A DNA stretch of 64,000 nucleotides from Pukyongiella litopenaei (GCF_003008555.2 NZ_CP027665.1:434001-498000), one strand, 5' to 3'; shown: positions 35,744 through 45,795, counted from the first letter of the stretch. The notes: generated from the sequence alone by a model not told the origin. Numbers and translations are program-made.

Positions 35744-36862
35744 ATGACCACGCCGCGCTACACCCCGCTTGCCGCCTCGCTGCCCGCCACCGTGCCCTTC
35801 GTCGGGCCGGAAACCCAGGAACGCGGGCGCGGCGCGCCCTTTGCCGCGCGTCTCGGCGCCAATGAAAACGTCTTTGGCCCGTCGCCCGACGCGATTGCCG
35901 CGATGCAGGAAGCCACGGGCGATTGCTGGATGTATGGCGACCCGGAAAACCACGACCTGCGCCACGCGCTGGCCGCCCGTCACCGGGTCGATGCCGGCAA
36001 TATCGTGATCGGCGAAGGCATCGACGGCCTGCTGGGATACCTGGTGCGGCTGACGGTCGGGCCGGGCGACGCGGTGGTGACCTCGGACGGGGCCTATCCG
36101 ACCTTCAACTACCATGTGGCCGGTTTCGGGGGCAGCCTGCACAAGGTCCCCTACAGGGAGGACCGCGAGAACCCGGCGGCCCTGTTTGCAAAGGCGGCGG
36201 AAACCGATGCGCGGCTCGTCTATCTCGCCAATCCGGACAATCCGATGGGCAGCTGGTGGACCGGGGCCGAGATCGTGGCGGCGATGGCGGCGCTGCCCGA
36301 CGGCTGCCTGCTGGTGCTCGACGAGGCCTATGTCGAATGCGCGCCCGATGGCACCGCCGTCGACCTGCCCGCCGACGATCCGCGCCTGATCCGGTTCCGC
36401 ACTTTCTCCAAGGCATATGGCATGGCGGGCGCACGCGTCGGCTATGGCATCGCGGCGCCGGGGCTGGTGACGGCCTTCAACAAGGTGCGCAACCATTTCG
36501 GCGTGAACCGCGTGGCCCAGGCCGGGGCGCTGGCGGCGCTGGCCGATGACGGCTGGCTGAGCCATGTGCGGGGCGAGATCGCCGCCGCCCGCGACCGCAT
36601 CGGAGCGATTGCGCGGGACAACGGGCTGGTGGCGCTGCCCTCGGCCACCAATTTCGTGACCATCGACTGCGGGCGCGACGGGGCGTTCGCGCGCGCGGTC
36701 CTGGCCGGGCTGGCCGACCGCGGGATCTTTGCCCGGATGCCCTTTGCCCAACCGCAGGATCGCTGCATCCGCATCAGCTGCGGGCGGAGCGGCGATCTCG
36801 ACGCCTTTGCCGCCGCGCTGCCCGATGCGCTGGAGCAGGCACACAACCAGGCGCAGGGCTGA
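35744..36862 (+). CDS. Class I/II PLP aminotransferase, histidinol-phosphate aminotransferase-like
   Basis: 372 residues from the ATG at 35744. It shows ARLGANENVFGPSP at the N-terminus, the DEAYVE cofactor Asp/Tyr motif, the PLP lysine K223 in FSKAYGMAGARVGYG, and a C-terminal RISCGR that binds the substrate carboxylate. This is the HisC/CobD/ArAT group. No histidine genes are adjacent, so it could be a second HisC-like aminotransferase. Confidence 0.85.
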   Translation: MTTPRYTPLAASLPATVPFVGPETQERGRGAPFAARLGANENVFGPSPDAIAAMQEATGDCWMYGDPENHDLRHALAARHRVDAGNIVIGEGIDGLLGYLVRLTVGPGDAVVTSDGAYPTFNYHVAGFGGSLHKVPYREDRENPAALFAKAAETDARLVYLANPDNPMGSWWTGAEIVAAMAALPDGCLLVLDEAYVECAPDGTAVDLPADDPRLIRFRTFSKAYGMAGARVGYGIAAPGLVTAFNKVRNHFGVNRVAQAGALAALADDGWLSHVRGEIAAARDRIGAIARDNGLVALPSATNFVTIDCGRDGAFARAVLAGLADRGIFARMPFAQPQDRCIRISCGRSGDLDAFAAALPDALEQAHNQAQG

Positions 36863-36868
36863 GCCGGC

Positions 36869-38077
36869 TCAGCCGCGAGCGATCACCCCGGCCGCCGCCG
36901 CGATCGCGCCGGTCCCATGGGGAATGTCCAGCGCCAGCATCCCGGTCTCGACCCCGCCGAGCAGCCCGAGGATCATCTGCCCGTTCACATGCCCCATGTG
37001 ACCCAACCGGAAGAACCCGTGCCAGGCGGGATCGCCGGGGGCGGCCATGCCCAGCCCGATCCCCAGCGTCAGGCCCAGGTTGGCGTCGCACCAGTCGCGC
37101 AGCGCCGTGCCATGCGGCGAGGGCAGGTGCAGCGACGTGACCGCGTGCGACCGCTGCGCCGCGTCGGCCACGTTCAGCCGCAACGGCCCGTCACGCCCCC
37201 AGGCCTCGCACGCGGCCCAGATCGCGCGGGCGAGCCGTTCATGGCGGGCCCAGACCGCATCCAGCCCCTCGCCGAGGATCATGTCCAGCGCCACGCGCAG
37301 CCCGTAGAGGTGATGGGTCGGCGCGGTGCCGCCGAAATGCTGGTAGAAGATCTCGGGGTCGGCCCGCAGCGTCCAGTCCCAGTAGGGGCTGACGCGGTCG
37401 AGCGACGCCCGCACCGCCGCCGCGCGGTCGTTGAAAAACACGAAGGCGATGCCCGGCGGCACCATCAGCCCCTTCTGGCAGGCGGTGACGCTGACATCCA
37501 CGCCCCAGGCATCCATCTCGAACCGGTCGCAGCCCATCGACGCGATGCAATCGGCCATCAGCAGCGCCGGGTGACCGGCGGCGTCCAGCGCCCGCCGCAG
37601 GGCGGCAATGTCGTTGCGCACCGAACTGGAAGTGTCCACATGTACCGCCAGCACGGCCTTGATCCGGTGGGCGCGGTCCTCGCGCAGCGCCGCCTCGACG
37701 CGCGCGGGGTCGATGGCCGAGCTCTTGCCGAAATCGAGCAGTTCGACCCGGGCGCCCAGCCCCCGCGCCACATCGGCCCAGCCATGCCCGAAACTGCCGG
37801 TCACCGGCGCCAGCACCGCATCACCGGGCGCGATGGTGTTGGCCAGCGCGGCCTCCCAGGCGCCGTGGCCGTTGCTGATATAGATCGCGGCCTTGTGGCG
37901 GGTGCCCGCCACCCGTTTCAGGTCGGGTATCATCCCATGCGTCATCTCGACCAGTTCGCCGGAATAGATGTTGGGCGCGGGGCGATGCATGGCCTGCAAC
38001 ACCGCGTCGGGTATCACCGACGGGCCCGGGATCGCCAGATAGTCGCGCCCCTTCGCCCGAATTGCCTGCACGGTCAT
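36869..38077 (-). CDS. Class V aminotransferase (alanine-glyoxylate / serine-pyruvate type)
   Basis: 402 residues from the ATG at 38077, which has AGGAGG 8 nt upstream; longer frames are unsupported. It opens with IPGPSVIPDAVLQAMHRPAPNIYSGE, typical of SGAT/AGAT enzymes. The PLP lysine is K202 in TACQKGLMVPPG, and FRLGHMGHVN lies near the C-terminus. It transfers amino groups between serine or alanine and glyoxylate or pyruvate. It is convergent with the HisC-like gene. Confidence 0.9.
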   Translation of the reverse strand: MTVQAIRAKGRDYLAIPGPSVIPDAVLQAMHRPAPNIYSGELVEMTHGMIPDLKRVAGTRHKAAIYISNGHGAWEAALANTIAPGDAVLAPVTGSFGHGWADVARGLGARVELLDFGKSSAIDPARVEAALREDRAHRIKAVLAVHVDTSSSVRNDIAALRRALDAAGHPALLMADCIASMGCDRFEMDAWGVDVSVTACQKGLMVPPGIAFVFFNDRAAAVRASLDRVSPYWDWTLRADPEIFYQHFGGTAPTHHLYGLRVALDMILGEGLDAVWARHERLARAIWAACEAWGRDGPLRLNVADAAQRSHAVTSLHLPSPHGTALRDWCDANLGLTLGIGLGMAAPGDPAWHGFFRLGHMGHVNGQMILGLLGGVETGMLALDIPHGTGAIAAAAGVIARG

Positions 38078-38322
38078 CAGCCCGGCCTCCTTCGCTGTCC
38101 GGCGCCACAGTATCGCCGCGCGACCCGGCGTCAATTCCCTGCGGGCAGGACGCACCGCCCGCATCTTCACACCGGCGTTTTCGGCGCTAAACTGGCGCGA
38201 AGCGAATCCCGGCTCTGTGCCAGCCACGAACCAACGACCGTCCTGCCACCGACCGCGGACGCGACAAGGAAAAGCGACACCGGACCGGCCATGCCACACG
38301 CGACAGCCCTGCCTTCCGCCAG

Positions 38323-40179
38323 ATGAGCCAACCGCCGAAATCCTCGACCGAGCTGCTGGGCTGGCTGTGGCGCGGCTATCTGCGCCGTCACATGGGCACT
38401 CTGGGCGTCGCCCTGATGTTCATGCTGCTCGAAGGCAGCATGGTGGGCGCGGTCAGCTACATGATGCAGCCGATGTTCGACCAGGTCTTTGTGGCCGGCA
38501 ATGCCGAGGCGCTGGGCTGGGTGGCGGTGACGTTCCTGGTCTTGTTCTGTGTCCGCGGCGGCGCGGGCGTGGCGCAGAAGGTGCTGCTGACGCGGATTTC
38601 GCAACTGACCGCCGCGGACCTGCGCCGCGACCTGCTGGCGCGGCTGATCCGGCAGGACACGGCCTTTCACCAGGTCCACCCGCCAGGGTTCCTGATCCAG
38701 CGCACCCAGTCGGATGTGAACGCGGTCAACGACGTGTGGCGCGCGGTGATCACCGGGGCCGGGCGCGACCTGATTTCGCTGGTCGTGCTGCTGGGCGTCG
38801 CGGTCAACGTGGACTGGCGCTGGACGCTGGTGATGCTGGTCGGCGTGCCGCTGATGTTCCTGCCCATCGGCATGGCGCAGCGATATGTGCGCAAGAAGGC
38901 CGCAGCGGCCCGCGACCTGGGCGCCGCGCTGGCGACCCGGCTCGACGAGATCTTTCACGGCATCGTGCCGATCAAGCTGAACAACCTCGAACGATACCAG
39001 GCCAAGCGGTTCCAGGATCGCATGGACGGCTTCGTCCATTCCGAGATCCGCGCCTCGTTCGGCACCGCGTCGATCACCGGCATGATCGACGTCATGGCCG
39101 GGATCGGGTTCATGGGGGTGCTGCTGGTCGGCGGGTCCGAGATCATCGGCGGCGAAAAGACGGTCGGGCAGTTCATGTCGTTTTTCACCGCCATCGGCCT
39201 GGCCTTCGACCCGATGCGGCGGCTGGCCTCGATCAGCGGCACCTGGCAGGCGGCCGCGGCCGCGCTCGAACGGATCAAGGAACTGTTCGACGCCCCGATC
39301 CTGCTCACCTCGCCCGACACTCCGGTATCACCCCCCAATGGGCTGCCCGCGATCGACCTGGACAACGTGTCGCTCAGCTATGGCGACGCAAAGGTTCTGC
39401 GCGCGCTGTCGCTGCATGCAGATGCCGGCCGGACCACGGCGCTGGTGGGCGCGTCGGGCGCGGGCAAATCGACCATCTTCAACCTGCTCACCCGGCTGGT
39501 GGACCCGCAGGAAGGCACGGTCCGCGTCGGCGGCGTGGACGTGCGCGACATGGCGCTGCCGGAGCTGCGTAACCTCTATTCGGTGGTCAGCCAGGAGGCG
39601 CTGCTGTTCGACGACACGCTGCGCGAAAACATCCTGCTGGGCCGCGCCGATGTCAGCGACGACCAGTTGCAGGAGGTTCTCGACGCGGCCCATATCACCG
39701 ATTTCCTGCCCAAGCTGGCTGATGGGCTGGACACCCAGGTCGGGCCGCGCGGCTCGGCCCTGTCGGGCGGACAGCGCCAGCGCGTGGTGATCGCGCGCGC
39801 GTTGCTTCGGGACACCCCGGTGCTGCTGCTGGACGAAGCCACCAGCGCGCTGGACGCGCAATCGGAAAAGGTGGTGCAACAGGCGATCGACGCGCTGGCG
39901 GGCGGGCGCACCACGCTGGTGATCGCGCACCGGCTGTCGACCATCCGCAACGCCGACAAGATCGTGGTCATGGATCGCGGCCGGGTCGTGGATGAAGGCA
40001 CCCATGACGAACTGCTCGCCCGTGGCGGGGTCTATGCCGATCTCTACCGGCTGCAGTTCCAGGACGGCATGACACTGGTCGACCCCCAGGGCGCGGCCGC
40101 GGTCGGGTCGCAATCGCATCATGCGAGCGCCTCGGGCGGGTCCTGGCTGCGCCGGGTGGGGCTGCGGCTGTTCGGCTGA
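38323..40179 (+). CDS. ABC exporter, fused membrane and ATPase domains (MsbA-like)
   Basis: 618 residues. The N-terminal ABC transmembrane domain (about 20-320) has six helices. The C-terminal ATPase has Walker A GASGAGKST (about 375), Q-loop SVVSQEALLFDD, signature LSGGQRQR, Walker B VLLLDEATSALD and the H-loop His in VIAHRLSTI. Such half-transporters dimerise and flip lipids or drugs. It lies beside a glycosyltransferase gene on the other strand, which would fit a lipid or polysaccharide role but proves nothing. Confidence 0.9.
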   Translation: MSQPPKSSTELLGWLWRGYLRRHMGTLGVALMFMLLEGSMVGAVSYMMQPMFDQVFVAGNAEALGWVAVTFLVLFCVRGGAGVAQKVLLTRISQLTAADLRRDLLARLIRQDTAFHQVHPPGFLIQRTQSDVNAVNDVWRAVITGAGRDLISLVVLLGVAVNVDWRWTLVMLVGVPLMFLPIGMAQRYVRKKAAAARDLGAALATRLDEIFHGIVPIKLNNLERYQAKRFQDRMDGFVHSEIRASFGTASITGMIDVMAGIGFMGVLLVGGSEIIGGEKTVGQFMSFFTAIGLAFDPMRRLASISGTWQAAAAALERIKELFDAPILLTSPDTPVSPPNGLPAIDLDNVSLSYGDAKVLRALSLHADAGRTTALVGASGAGKSTIFNLLTRLVDPQEGTVRVGGVDVRDMALPELRNLYSVVSQEALLFDDTLRENILLGRADVSDDQLQEVLDAAHITDFLPKLADGLDTQVGPRGSALSGGQRQRVVIARALLRDTPVLLLDEATSALDAQSEKVVQQAIDALAGGRTTLVIAHRLSTIRNADKIVVMDRGRVVDEGTHDELLARGGVYADLYRLQFQDGMTLVDPQGAAAVGSQSHHASASGGSWLRRVGLRLFG

Positions 40180-40181
40180 AC

Positions 40182-40862
40182 CTAGCGCCGGGCCGCCGCG
40201 GCCAGCCGTTCCGGGTCGGCCCCGAACATACATCGCGCCTGGATCCACAGATTGCGCAGCCCGCCCTTGCGCAGGCGGGGCGGCACCGCCGCGCGCGCCG
40301 CGACCGCCAGCAACACCGGGCGCCCGGCCCCGTGACGCTTCAGCGCCTGCACCAGCGCCACATCCTCGAGCCGCGGCTGGTCCGGGAAACCGCCCGCCGC
40401 GTCATAGTCGGACCGGCGGACCAGCAGCCCCTGCTGGCCGAGTGGCAACCCGAACAGGCGGGTCCGCAGATTGGCCCAGCCCGCGACCAGGGCGGCGGCG
40501 GCGCCGCGGCCCTGGAACCCGAGCCGGAAACAGGCGGGGGACTGGCTGTTGGCGACATGCGCGGCCACCGCTTCGGACCAGCCGGGATCGGGCGCCGTGG
40601 TGGCATCCAGCACCAGCAGCCAGCGCCCGCGCGCAACCTGCCCCGCGCGGCGCAGCTGGCCGCCGCGCGACGGCGTGCCGACCAAGACACGCGCGCCGGC
40701 CTCGTCCGCCATCTGCCGCGTCGCGTCCGACGACCCGCCATCGGTGACGATCAGTTCGCGGATCAGACCGACCGGCAGACCCTCCATCAGCGCCTCCAGG
40801 CAGGTCGGCAAGTCACGCTCGTCATCGAGCGTGGGGATGATCACGGAAATCTCGGCAGGCAA
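40182..40862 (-). CDS. Family 2 glycosyltransferase (TIGR04283 type)
   Basis: About 226 residues. The GT2 start EISVIIPTLDDERDLP immediately follows a TTG at 40862, taken as the start; an in-frame ATG at 40919 is possible but has no ribosome site. The DxD-like region is VTDGGSSDAT then LDATTAPDPGW. GQQGLLVRRSDYDAAGGFPDQPRLEDV is typical of the TIGR04283 subgroup. It ends 2 bp from the convergent ABC exporter and is divergent from ygfZ. Confidence 0.82.
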   Translation of the reverse strand: MPAEISVIIPTLDDERDLPTCLEALMEGLPVGLIRELIVTDGGSSDATRQMADEAGARVLVGTPSRGGQLRRAGQVARGRWLLVLDATTAPDPGWSEAVAAHVANSQSPACFRLGFQGRGAAAALVAGWANLRTRLFGLPLGQQGLLVRRSDYDAAGGFPDQPRLEDVALVQALKRHGAGRPVLLAVAARAAVPPRLRKGGLRNLWIQARCMFGADPERLAAAARR

Positions 40863-40937
40863 CGGGACGGTTCTTTCTCTGTTCAAGACTACCGGCCAGC
40901 TTATATGACGGAAGGGCATGTTCAAGGAGCCGACCCC

Positions 40938-41690
40938 ATGACCTCTCGCCGCATCTTCCGACTGACCGGCAACGACACCGATCCCTTCCTGCAAGGGCTG
41001 GTCACCAACGATATCGGCAAGCTGAAGGACGGGCTGCTGCACGCGGCGCTGCTGACGCCGCAGGGGAAATACATCGCCGATTTCTTTCTCTGCCGCGCCG
41101 CGGACGGGGCGGTGCTGCTGGACGTGGCCGACACGCTGGCCGACGACCTGCTGAAGCGGCTGAACATGTACCGGTTGCGCGCCGACGTGACCATCGCGCC
41201 GACGGATCTGAACCTGCAGCGGGGCACCGGCCCCGCCCCTGACGGCGCGCTGGCGGACCCGCGCCACCCGGCGCTGGGCTGGCGGCGCTATTCGGACGCC
41301 CCGGCCGGCGACGATGGCACCGACTGGGATGCGATCCGGGTTGCCCACTGCATCCCCGAGACCGGGATCGAACTGACGCCTGACAGCTACATCCTCGAAT
41401 CCGGGTTCGAGCGGCTGAACGGTGTCGATTTCCGCAAGGGCTGCTATGTGGGCCAGGAGGTCACCGCGCGAATGAAGCACAAGACCGAGCTGCGCAAGGG
41501 ATTGTGCACCGTCGCCATCGACGGCGCGGCGCCGCCGGGCACGGCGATCACCGCCGACGGCAAACCCGCCGGCACGCTGTTCACCCGGTCGGGCGGCCGG
41601 GCGATCGCCTATCTGCGATTCGACCGGGCACGGGGCGACCTGAAGGCGGGCGACGCCACCCTGCGCCGCCTTGACCCGGACCGCTCATGA
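40938..41690 (+). CDS. ygfZ: Folate-binding protein YgfZ/GcvT-like (Fe-S cluster assembly factor)
   Basis: 250 residues with the diagnostic KGCYVGQE motif containing the conserved Cys, plus the GcvT-like domain (FLQGLVTNDI near the start). AAGGAG lies 8 nt before the ATG. YgfZ helps maintain a subset of Fe-S enzymes with tetrahydrofolate. It runs into the orphan ABC membrane gene after 7 nt. Confidence 0.92.
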   Translation: MTSRRIFRLTGNDTDPFLQGLVTNDIGKLKDGLLHAALLTPQGKYIADFFLCRAADGAVLLDVADTLADDLLKRLNMYRLRADVTIAPTDLNLQRGTGPAPDGALADPRHPALGWRRYSDAPAGDDGTDWDAIRVAHCIPETGIELTPDSYILESGFERLNGVDFRKGCYVGQEVTARMKHKTELRKGLCTVAIDGAAPPGTAITADGKPAGTLFTRSGGRAIAYLRFDRARGDLKAGDATLRRLDPDRS

Positions 41691-41697
41691 TTGACCC

Positions 41698-42633
41698 ATG
41701 ATCGAAATGTACCGGATCATCTGGCGGGTCAGCTGGCGGCGGCAACTGGTGCTCATCGCGCTGGCCCTGGCGATTGCCGCGCTGGCGGCGGCCCCCCTGG
41801 AGTTCCAGAAGAACATCATCAACGAACTGACCGACGGCCATCTCGCGCTCGATCAGCTGCTGCTGCTGGGGGCGGGCATGCTGGGCGTGATCCTGTTGTC
41901 GCTGACGCTGAAATGGCAGCTGGGATACCGCTCGGGCAAGCTGGGCGAGGACATCATCCGCCTGCTGCGCGTCCGGCTGTACACCGACATGATCGGTCGC
42001 CCGGCCGGCAGCGGCCCGCCCGCGGGCACGCTGACCACCGCGATCTCGGCCGAGGCGGAAGAGCTGGGCAAGTTCACCGGCGGCGCCTTTGCCGACCCGG
42101 TGGTGCAGGTCGGCACGCTGTTCAGCGTGATCAGCTATATCGGCGCCACCCAGCCGGGGCTGGGCGCGATCGCGCTGGCGATGATCGTCCCGCAGGTGCT
42201 GATCGTGCTGATGACCCAGCGGCAGGTGAACCGATACATCGCGGAACGGGTCCGGCTGCTGCGCGGCGCCACCGACCGGATCCTCAGGTCGGAGCTGGAG
42301 CAGGCCGAACGCGATGTGCTCGACCGGTTCGACGAGATCTATGAAACCCGCCGCCGCATCTTCATGTGGAAACTGTCGACCAAGTTCGTGGTCAGCGCCA
42401 TCAACGGCTTCGGCACCGTCAGCGTGCTGATGCTGGGCGGCTGGCTGGTGACCCAGGGCGATACCGATGTGGGCACGGTCGTGGCCGCCACGCTGGGTCT
42501 GGGCCGGCTGCAGGCGCCCACGAGTTTCCTGATCGCGTTCTACCGGCAGGTCAGCGCCACGCGGGTCAAGTTCGACCTGCTGCGCGAACTGATCGTCACC
42601 CATGGCACCGGGACGCCGGCGGGACCGCGCTGA
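41698..42633 (+). CDS. ABC transporter transmembrane domain protein without an ATPase domain
   Basis: 311 residues. It resembles the membrane half of an exporter-type ABC protein: a helix pair near 15-75, KLGEDIIRLLRVRLYTDMIGRPAG in the coupling region, DPVVQVGTLFSVISYIG, and a last helix pair around 225-280. It stops at the point where a nucleotide-binding domain would begin, and no ATPase gene follows. The end is convergent with the CoA-transferase gene. It may be a truncated half-transporter, or may use an ATPase in trans. Confidence 0.8.
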   Translation: MIEMYRIIWRVSWRRQLVLIALALAIAALAAAPLEFQKNIINELTDGHLALDQLLLLGAGMLGVILLSLTLKWQLGYRSGKLGEDIIRLLRVRLYTDMIGRPAGSGPPAGTLTTAISAEAEELGKFTGGAFADPVVQVGTLFSVISYIGATQPGLGAIALAMIVPQVLIVLMTQRQVNRYIAERVRLLRGATDRILRSELEQAERDVLDRFDEIYETRRRIFMWKLSTKFVVSAINGFGTVSVLMLGGWLVTQGDTDVGTVVAATLGLGRLQAPTSFLIAFYRQVSATRVKFDLLRELIVTHGTGTPAGPR

Positions 42634-42641
42634 ACGCACTC

Positions 42642-44579
42642 TCAGTCGCGGCGCGACCGCCGTTCCAGATACTGCCGCGCCTCTTCACCGGTCTCGAAGA
42701 TATGCGGGGCGGTCTGCCGCTCCAGCGCCTGCCCCAGCTTCATCCGCATGAAGGCCGAGGACGAATAGCGCGAGACCACGCCATAGAACCGGTCCTCGAG
42801 CGACCTGACCATGGCCGCGTAATCGTCGGCGATGTCATCCTCGACCCGCGCCCCGTCATAGTTGACGATCACGTCCACCCGGCGCTGCAGGGGCTGGCAG
42901 ATCCGTTCCACCCGCGCCGCGATCCGATCCAGGTCGTCCCGGCTGCGGATGCGCAGTTTCTCGAAATTGATGAACAGCCGGTCGCCGTTTTCGTCCAGCG
43001 CGAACCGGTGGTCCAGATCGAGATGCAGCAGGTCGCCGGCCAGCCCCATCGGTTCGTCGCGAAAGAGCCGGCCATCCATCGGTTCGGGCGCATCGACGAT
43101 CGGCGCGAAATCCATCTGCCCGAGAATGTCGCGGTCGATATCGACCCCCGGCGCGACCTCGGCCAGCCGCAACCCGTCCGGGGTCAGTTCGAACACGCAG
43201 CGTTCGGTCACATAGAGCACCGTGCGCCCCTCATCGGCGGCCCGCGCCCCGGCAAAGGTGATCTGTGACACCCGTTTGCAGAACTTCCGCGCCCGGCCCT
43301 CCGACGCGATCCGCAGCGTGCCATTGTCCAGTCCGAGCTTCAGCCCGCCCGCCGAGAACGTGCCGGCGAACACCACCTTGCGCGCGTTCTGGCTGATGTT
43401 GATGAACCCCCCGGCCCCGGCCAGCCGGGTGCCGAACCGCGACACGTTCACGTTGCCGGTCATGTCGGTCTCGGCCATGCCCAGCACGGCGAGATCGAGC
43501 CCGCCGCCATCGTAGAAATCGAACTGCGCGTTCTGCGGAATGATCGCATCGGTGTTGATCGCGGCGCCGAAATCCAGCCCCGACGCGGGCTGACCGCCGA
43601 TCACCCCCGGTTCGGCGGTCAGGGTGACGTGATCCAGCAGCCCCTCCTCGGCGGCGACGGCGGCGACGCCCTCGGGCATCCCGATGCCGAGATTGACCAC
43701 GCCGTTCACCGGAAGTTCGAACGCCGCCCGCCGGGCGATGATCTTGCGCGCATCCAGCGGCAGCGGGTCGGCCGGGCCTTCGGGCGCGCGGAACCGGCCC
43801 GCGAACAGGTGCGAATACCGTGTCGCGTAGGTCTGCATGTGGTGGTCGGGATCCGCCACCACCACCGCGTCGACCAGTGGGCCGGGCAGGCCCACGTCGC
43901 GGGGGTTCAGCGATCCCTTTGCCGCGATCCGTTCGACCTGCACGATCACGACGCCACCCGAGTTGCGCACCGCCATCGCCTGGGCCAGGTTGTCGATCAG
44001 CAGCGCCTCGCGCTCCATCGTGACATTGCCCGACGGATCGGCCGTGGTGCCGCGCAGCAGGGCCACGTCGATGGGAAACCCGTGATAGAACAGCAGCTCG
44101 CGCCCGGCAATCTCGACCAGTTCCACCAGCGCCTCGGTAGTGACATCGTTGATCCGGCCGCCGTCCTGGCGCGGGTCCACGAAGGTGCCCAGCCCCACAT
44201 GGCTGAGCGTGCCCGGCCGCCCCGCGGCAATGTCGCGGAACAGATGGCTGATCACGCCCTGCGGCAGGTTGTAGGCCTCGATCAGCCCGGAGGTCGCCAG
44301 CTGCGCCACCTTCGGGATCAGGCCCCAATGCCCGCCGACGACCCGTTTCAGCAGCCCCTCGTGGCCCAGCCGGTTCAGCCCCCGGTCCGCCCCGTCGCCC
44401 TGCCCGGCCGCGAACAGCAAAGTCAGGTCACCGGGATCGCCGGTTTCCAGGAAACGGGCCTCGAGCGCCGCGAGCAGCGCGTCGGGCACGCCGATGCCGA
44501 CGAAACCGGATGTGGTGATGACATTGCCCGGCGCGATCAGCCGCACCGCATCCCGGGTCGAAATGATCTTGTTGCGCAT
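42642..44579 (-). CDS. Acyl-CoA:acetate/3-ketoacid CoA-transferase (YdiF-like, alpha-beta fusion)
   Basis: 645 residues from the ATG at 44579 (GGAG 5 nt upstream). The N-terminal half is the alpha-type CoA-transferase domain (GFVGIGVPDALLAALE). The second half is beta-type, with the catalytic glutamate E323 in TLTAEPGVIGG and NLGIGMPEGVA. The last 120 or so residues are an extra domain beyond the usual YdiF length of roughly 530. It transfers CoA between short-chain carboxylates. It lies 79 bp downstream of efp on the same strand. Confidence 0.88.
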   Translation of the reverse strand: MRNKIISTRDAVRLIAPGNVITTSGFVGIGVPDALLAALEARFLETGDPGDLTLLFAAGQGDGADRGLNRLGHEGLLKRVVGGHWGLIPKVAQLATSGLIEAYNLPQGVISHLFRDIAAGRPGTLSHVGLGTFVDPRQDGGRINDVTTEALVELVEIAGRELLFYHGFPIDVALLRGTTADPSGNVTMEREALLIDNLAQAMAVRNSGGVVIVQVERIAAKGSLNPRDVGLPGPLVDAVVVADPDHHMQTYATRYSHLFAGRFRAPEGPADPLPLDARKIIARRAAFELPVNGVVNLGIGMPEGVAAVAAEEGLLDHVTLTAEPGVIGGQPASGLDFGAAINTDAIIPQNAQFDFYDGGGLDLAVLGMAETDMTGNVNVSRFGTRLAGAGGFINISQNARKVVFAGTFSAGGLKLGLDNGTLRIASEGRARKFCKRVSQITFAGARAADEGRTVLYVTERCVFELTPDGLRLAEVAPGVDIDRDILGQMDFAPIVDAPEPMDGRLFRDEPMGLAGDLLHLDLDHRFALDENGDRLFINFEKLRIRSRDDLDRIAARVERICQPLQRRVDVIVNYDGARVEDDIADDYAAMVRSLEDRFYGVVSRYSSSAFMRMKLGQALERQTAPHIFETGEEARQYLERRSRRD

Positions 44580-44658
44580 CGCTTCTCCCCGGCCCGGCGT
44601 CGACATCGCCAGCCTATGGGACGATGCCGCGTTTCGCCAAGCCCCCGGCGGGCGCGGA

Positions 44659-45222
44659 TCAGGCGCGTTCGGAATATTCCATGGTTTCGGTGTTGACGAC
44701 GATCATCTCGTCCTGCCCGACGAAGGGCGGCACCATCACCTTGACGCCATTGTCGAGGATCGCGGGCTTGAAGGAATTGGCCGCGGTCTGGCCTTTGACC
44801 ACCGGCTCGGTCTCGACCACCTTGCAGGTGACCTTCTGCGGCAGCGTCGCGTTCAGCGCCTCGGTTTCGTAGAATTCCACCACGATGGTCATGCCGTCCT
44901 GCAGGAACGGGCGCCGGTCGCCCAGGATTTCGACAGGCAATTCAACCTGTTCATAGGTTTCCGCATCCATGAACACCAGCATTCCGTCGCTTTCGTAGAG
45001 GAATTGCTGATCCTTCTGCTCCAGCCGGACCCGTTCGACCTTGTCGGCGCTGCGGAACCGTTCGTTCAGCTTTGACCCGTTGCGCAGGTTGCGCAGTTCG
45101 ACCTGGGCAAAGGCACCGCCCTTGCCCGGTTTCACATGGTCCACCTTCACCGCCGCCCACAGGCCGTCATTATGCTCCAGGACATTGCCGGGACGGATTT
45201 CGTTACCGTTGATCTTGGGCAT
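44659..45222 (-). CDS. efp: Elongation factor P
   Basis: 187 residues from the ATG at 45222; an upstream in-frame ATG would add an unsupported extension. The KOW-like domain I has the modification-site loop KPGKGGAF with K34 at the tip, and domain III ends with [17 protein letters not shown]. It relieves ribosome stalling at polyproline stretches. No epmA/epmB lies in the window. It is divergent from the DUF6280 gene with a 219-bp AT-richer spacer. Confidence 0.96.
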   Translation of the reverse strand: MPKINGNEIRPGNVLEHNDGLWAAVKVDHVKPGKGGAFAQVELRNLRNGSKLNERFRSADKVERVRLEQKDQQFLYESDGMLVFMDAETYEQVELPVEILGDRRPFLQDGMTIVVEFYETEALNATLPQKVTCKVVETEPVVKGQTAANSFKPAILDNGVKVMVPPFVGQDEMIVVNTETMEYSERA

Positions 45223-45441
45223 GAAAGCAAACCTGTTCTGGACCTTGATGGAGAGTTTCGCAGCCCTATATATGGCCCGCCCCACCATGGCAAGACAACC
45301 AAATCTCGTGCTGCGTACGCAGAAAGATATGCGCCGGACGCATAGGTGCTATGCGCCTGCGCTGTATCCGAATCGATATCTTTCCGTCATAAGGAGCGGC
45401 GCGCTGAAAATTACAAGAGCAAGAATAAACGAGGAAGCGAT

Positions 45442-45771
45442 ATGAACGACTTCATCGACGGGACCGCCTTCAACAACGAGCAAGGCAACCGGGCCCGCAA
45501 ACTTTTCGCGGCCGTCGTGCTGGCCGCACTGGACGACGCCATCGCCGACGACAAGAAATACGGCAACGGCCCCGAACAGATCGCCCGCTGGGCCCGGTCG
45601 CGCGACGGCCGCGAGGTCCTGACCTGTGCCGGCATCGACCCGAACGAACGGGTGGTCACCGGCCTGATGGAATTCGTCGGGCGCGGCGTGCGCACCTCGG
45701 TTGCGCTGTCGCGCGAGGAAAGCGAACGCCGCAACGCGGCCGCGGCTGCGCAACAGGCCGAAGCGGCCTGA
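45442..45771 (+). CDS. DUF6280 family protein
   Basis: 109 residues from the ATG at 45442 (GAGGAAG upstream). MNDFIDGTAFNNEQGNRARKLF, the LDDAIADDKKYGNGPEQI segment and VALSREESERRNA look like a strongly conserved Rhodobacterales protein. It is mainly helical, small and soluble. The function is unknown. It has its own strong terminator 24 nt downstream, so it is transcribed as a single gene. Confidence 0.8.
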   Translation: MNDFIDGTAFNNEQGNRARKLFAAVVLAALDDAIADDKKYGNGPEQIARWARSRDGREVLTCAGIDPNERVVTGLMEFVGRGVRTSVALSREESERRNAAAAAQQAEAA

Positions 45772-45795
45772 TCCCGCCTATCCGGTGAAGATGAG

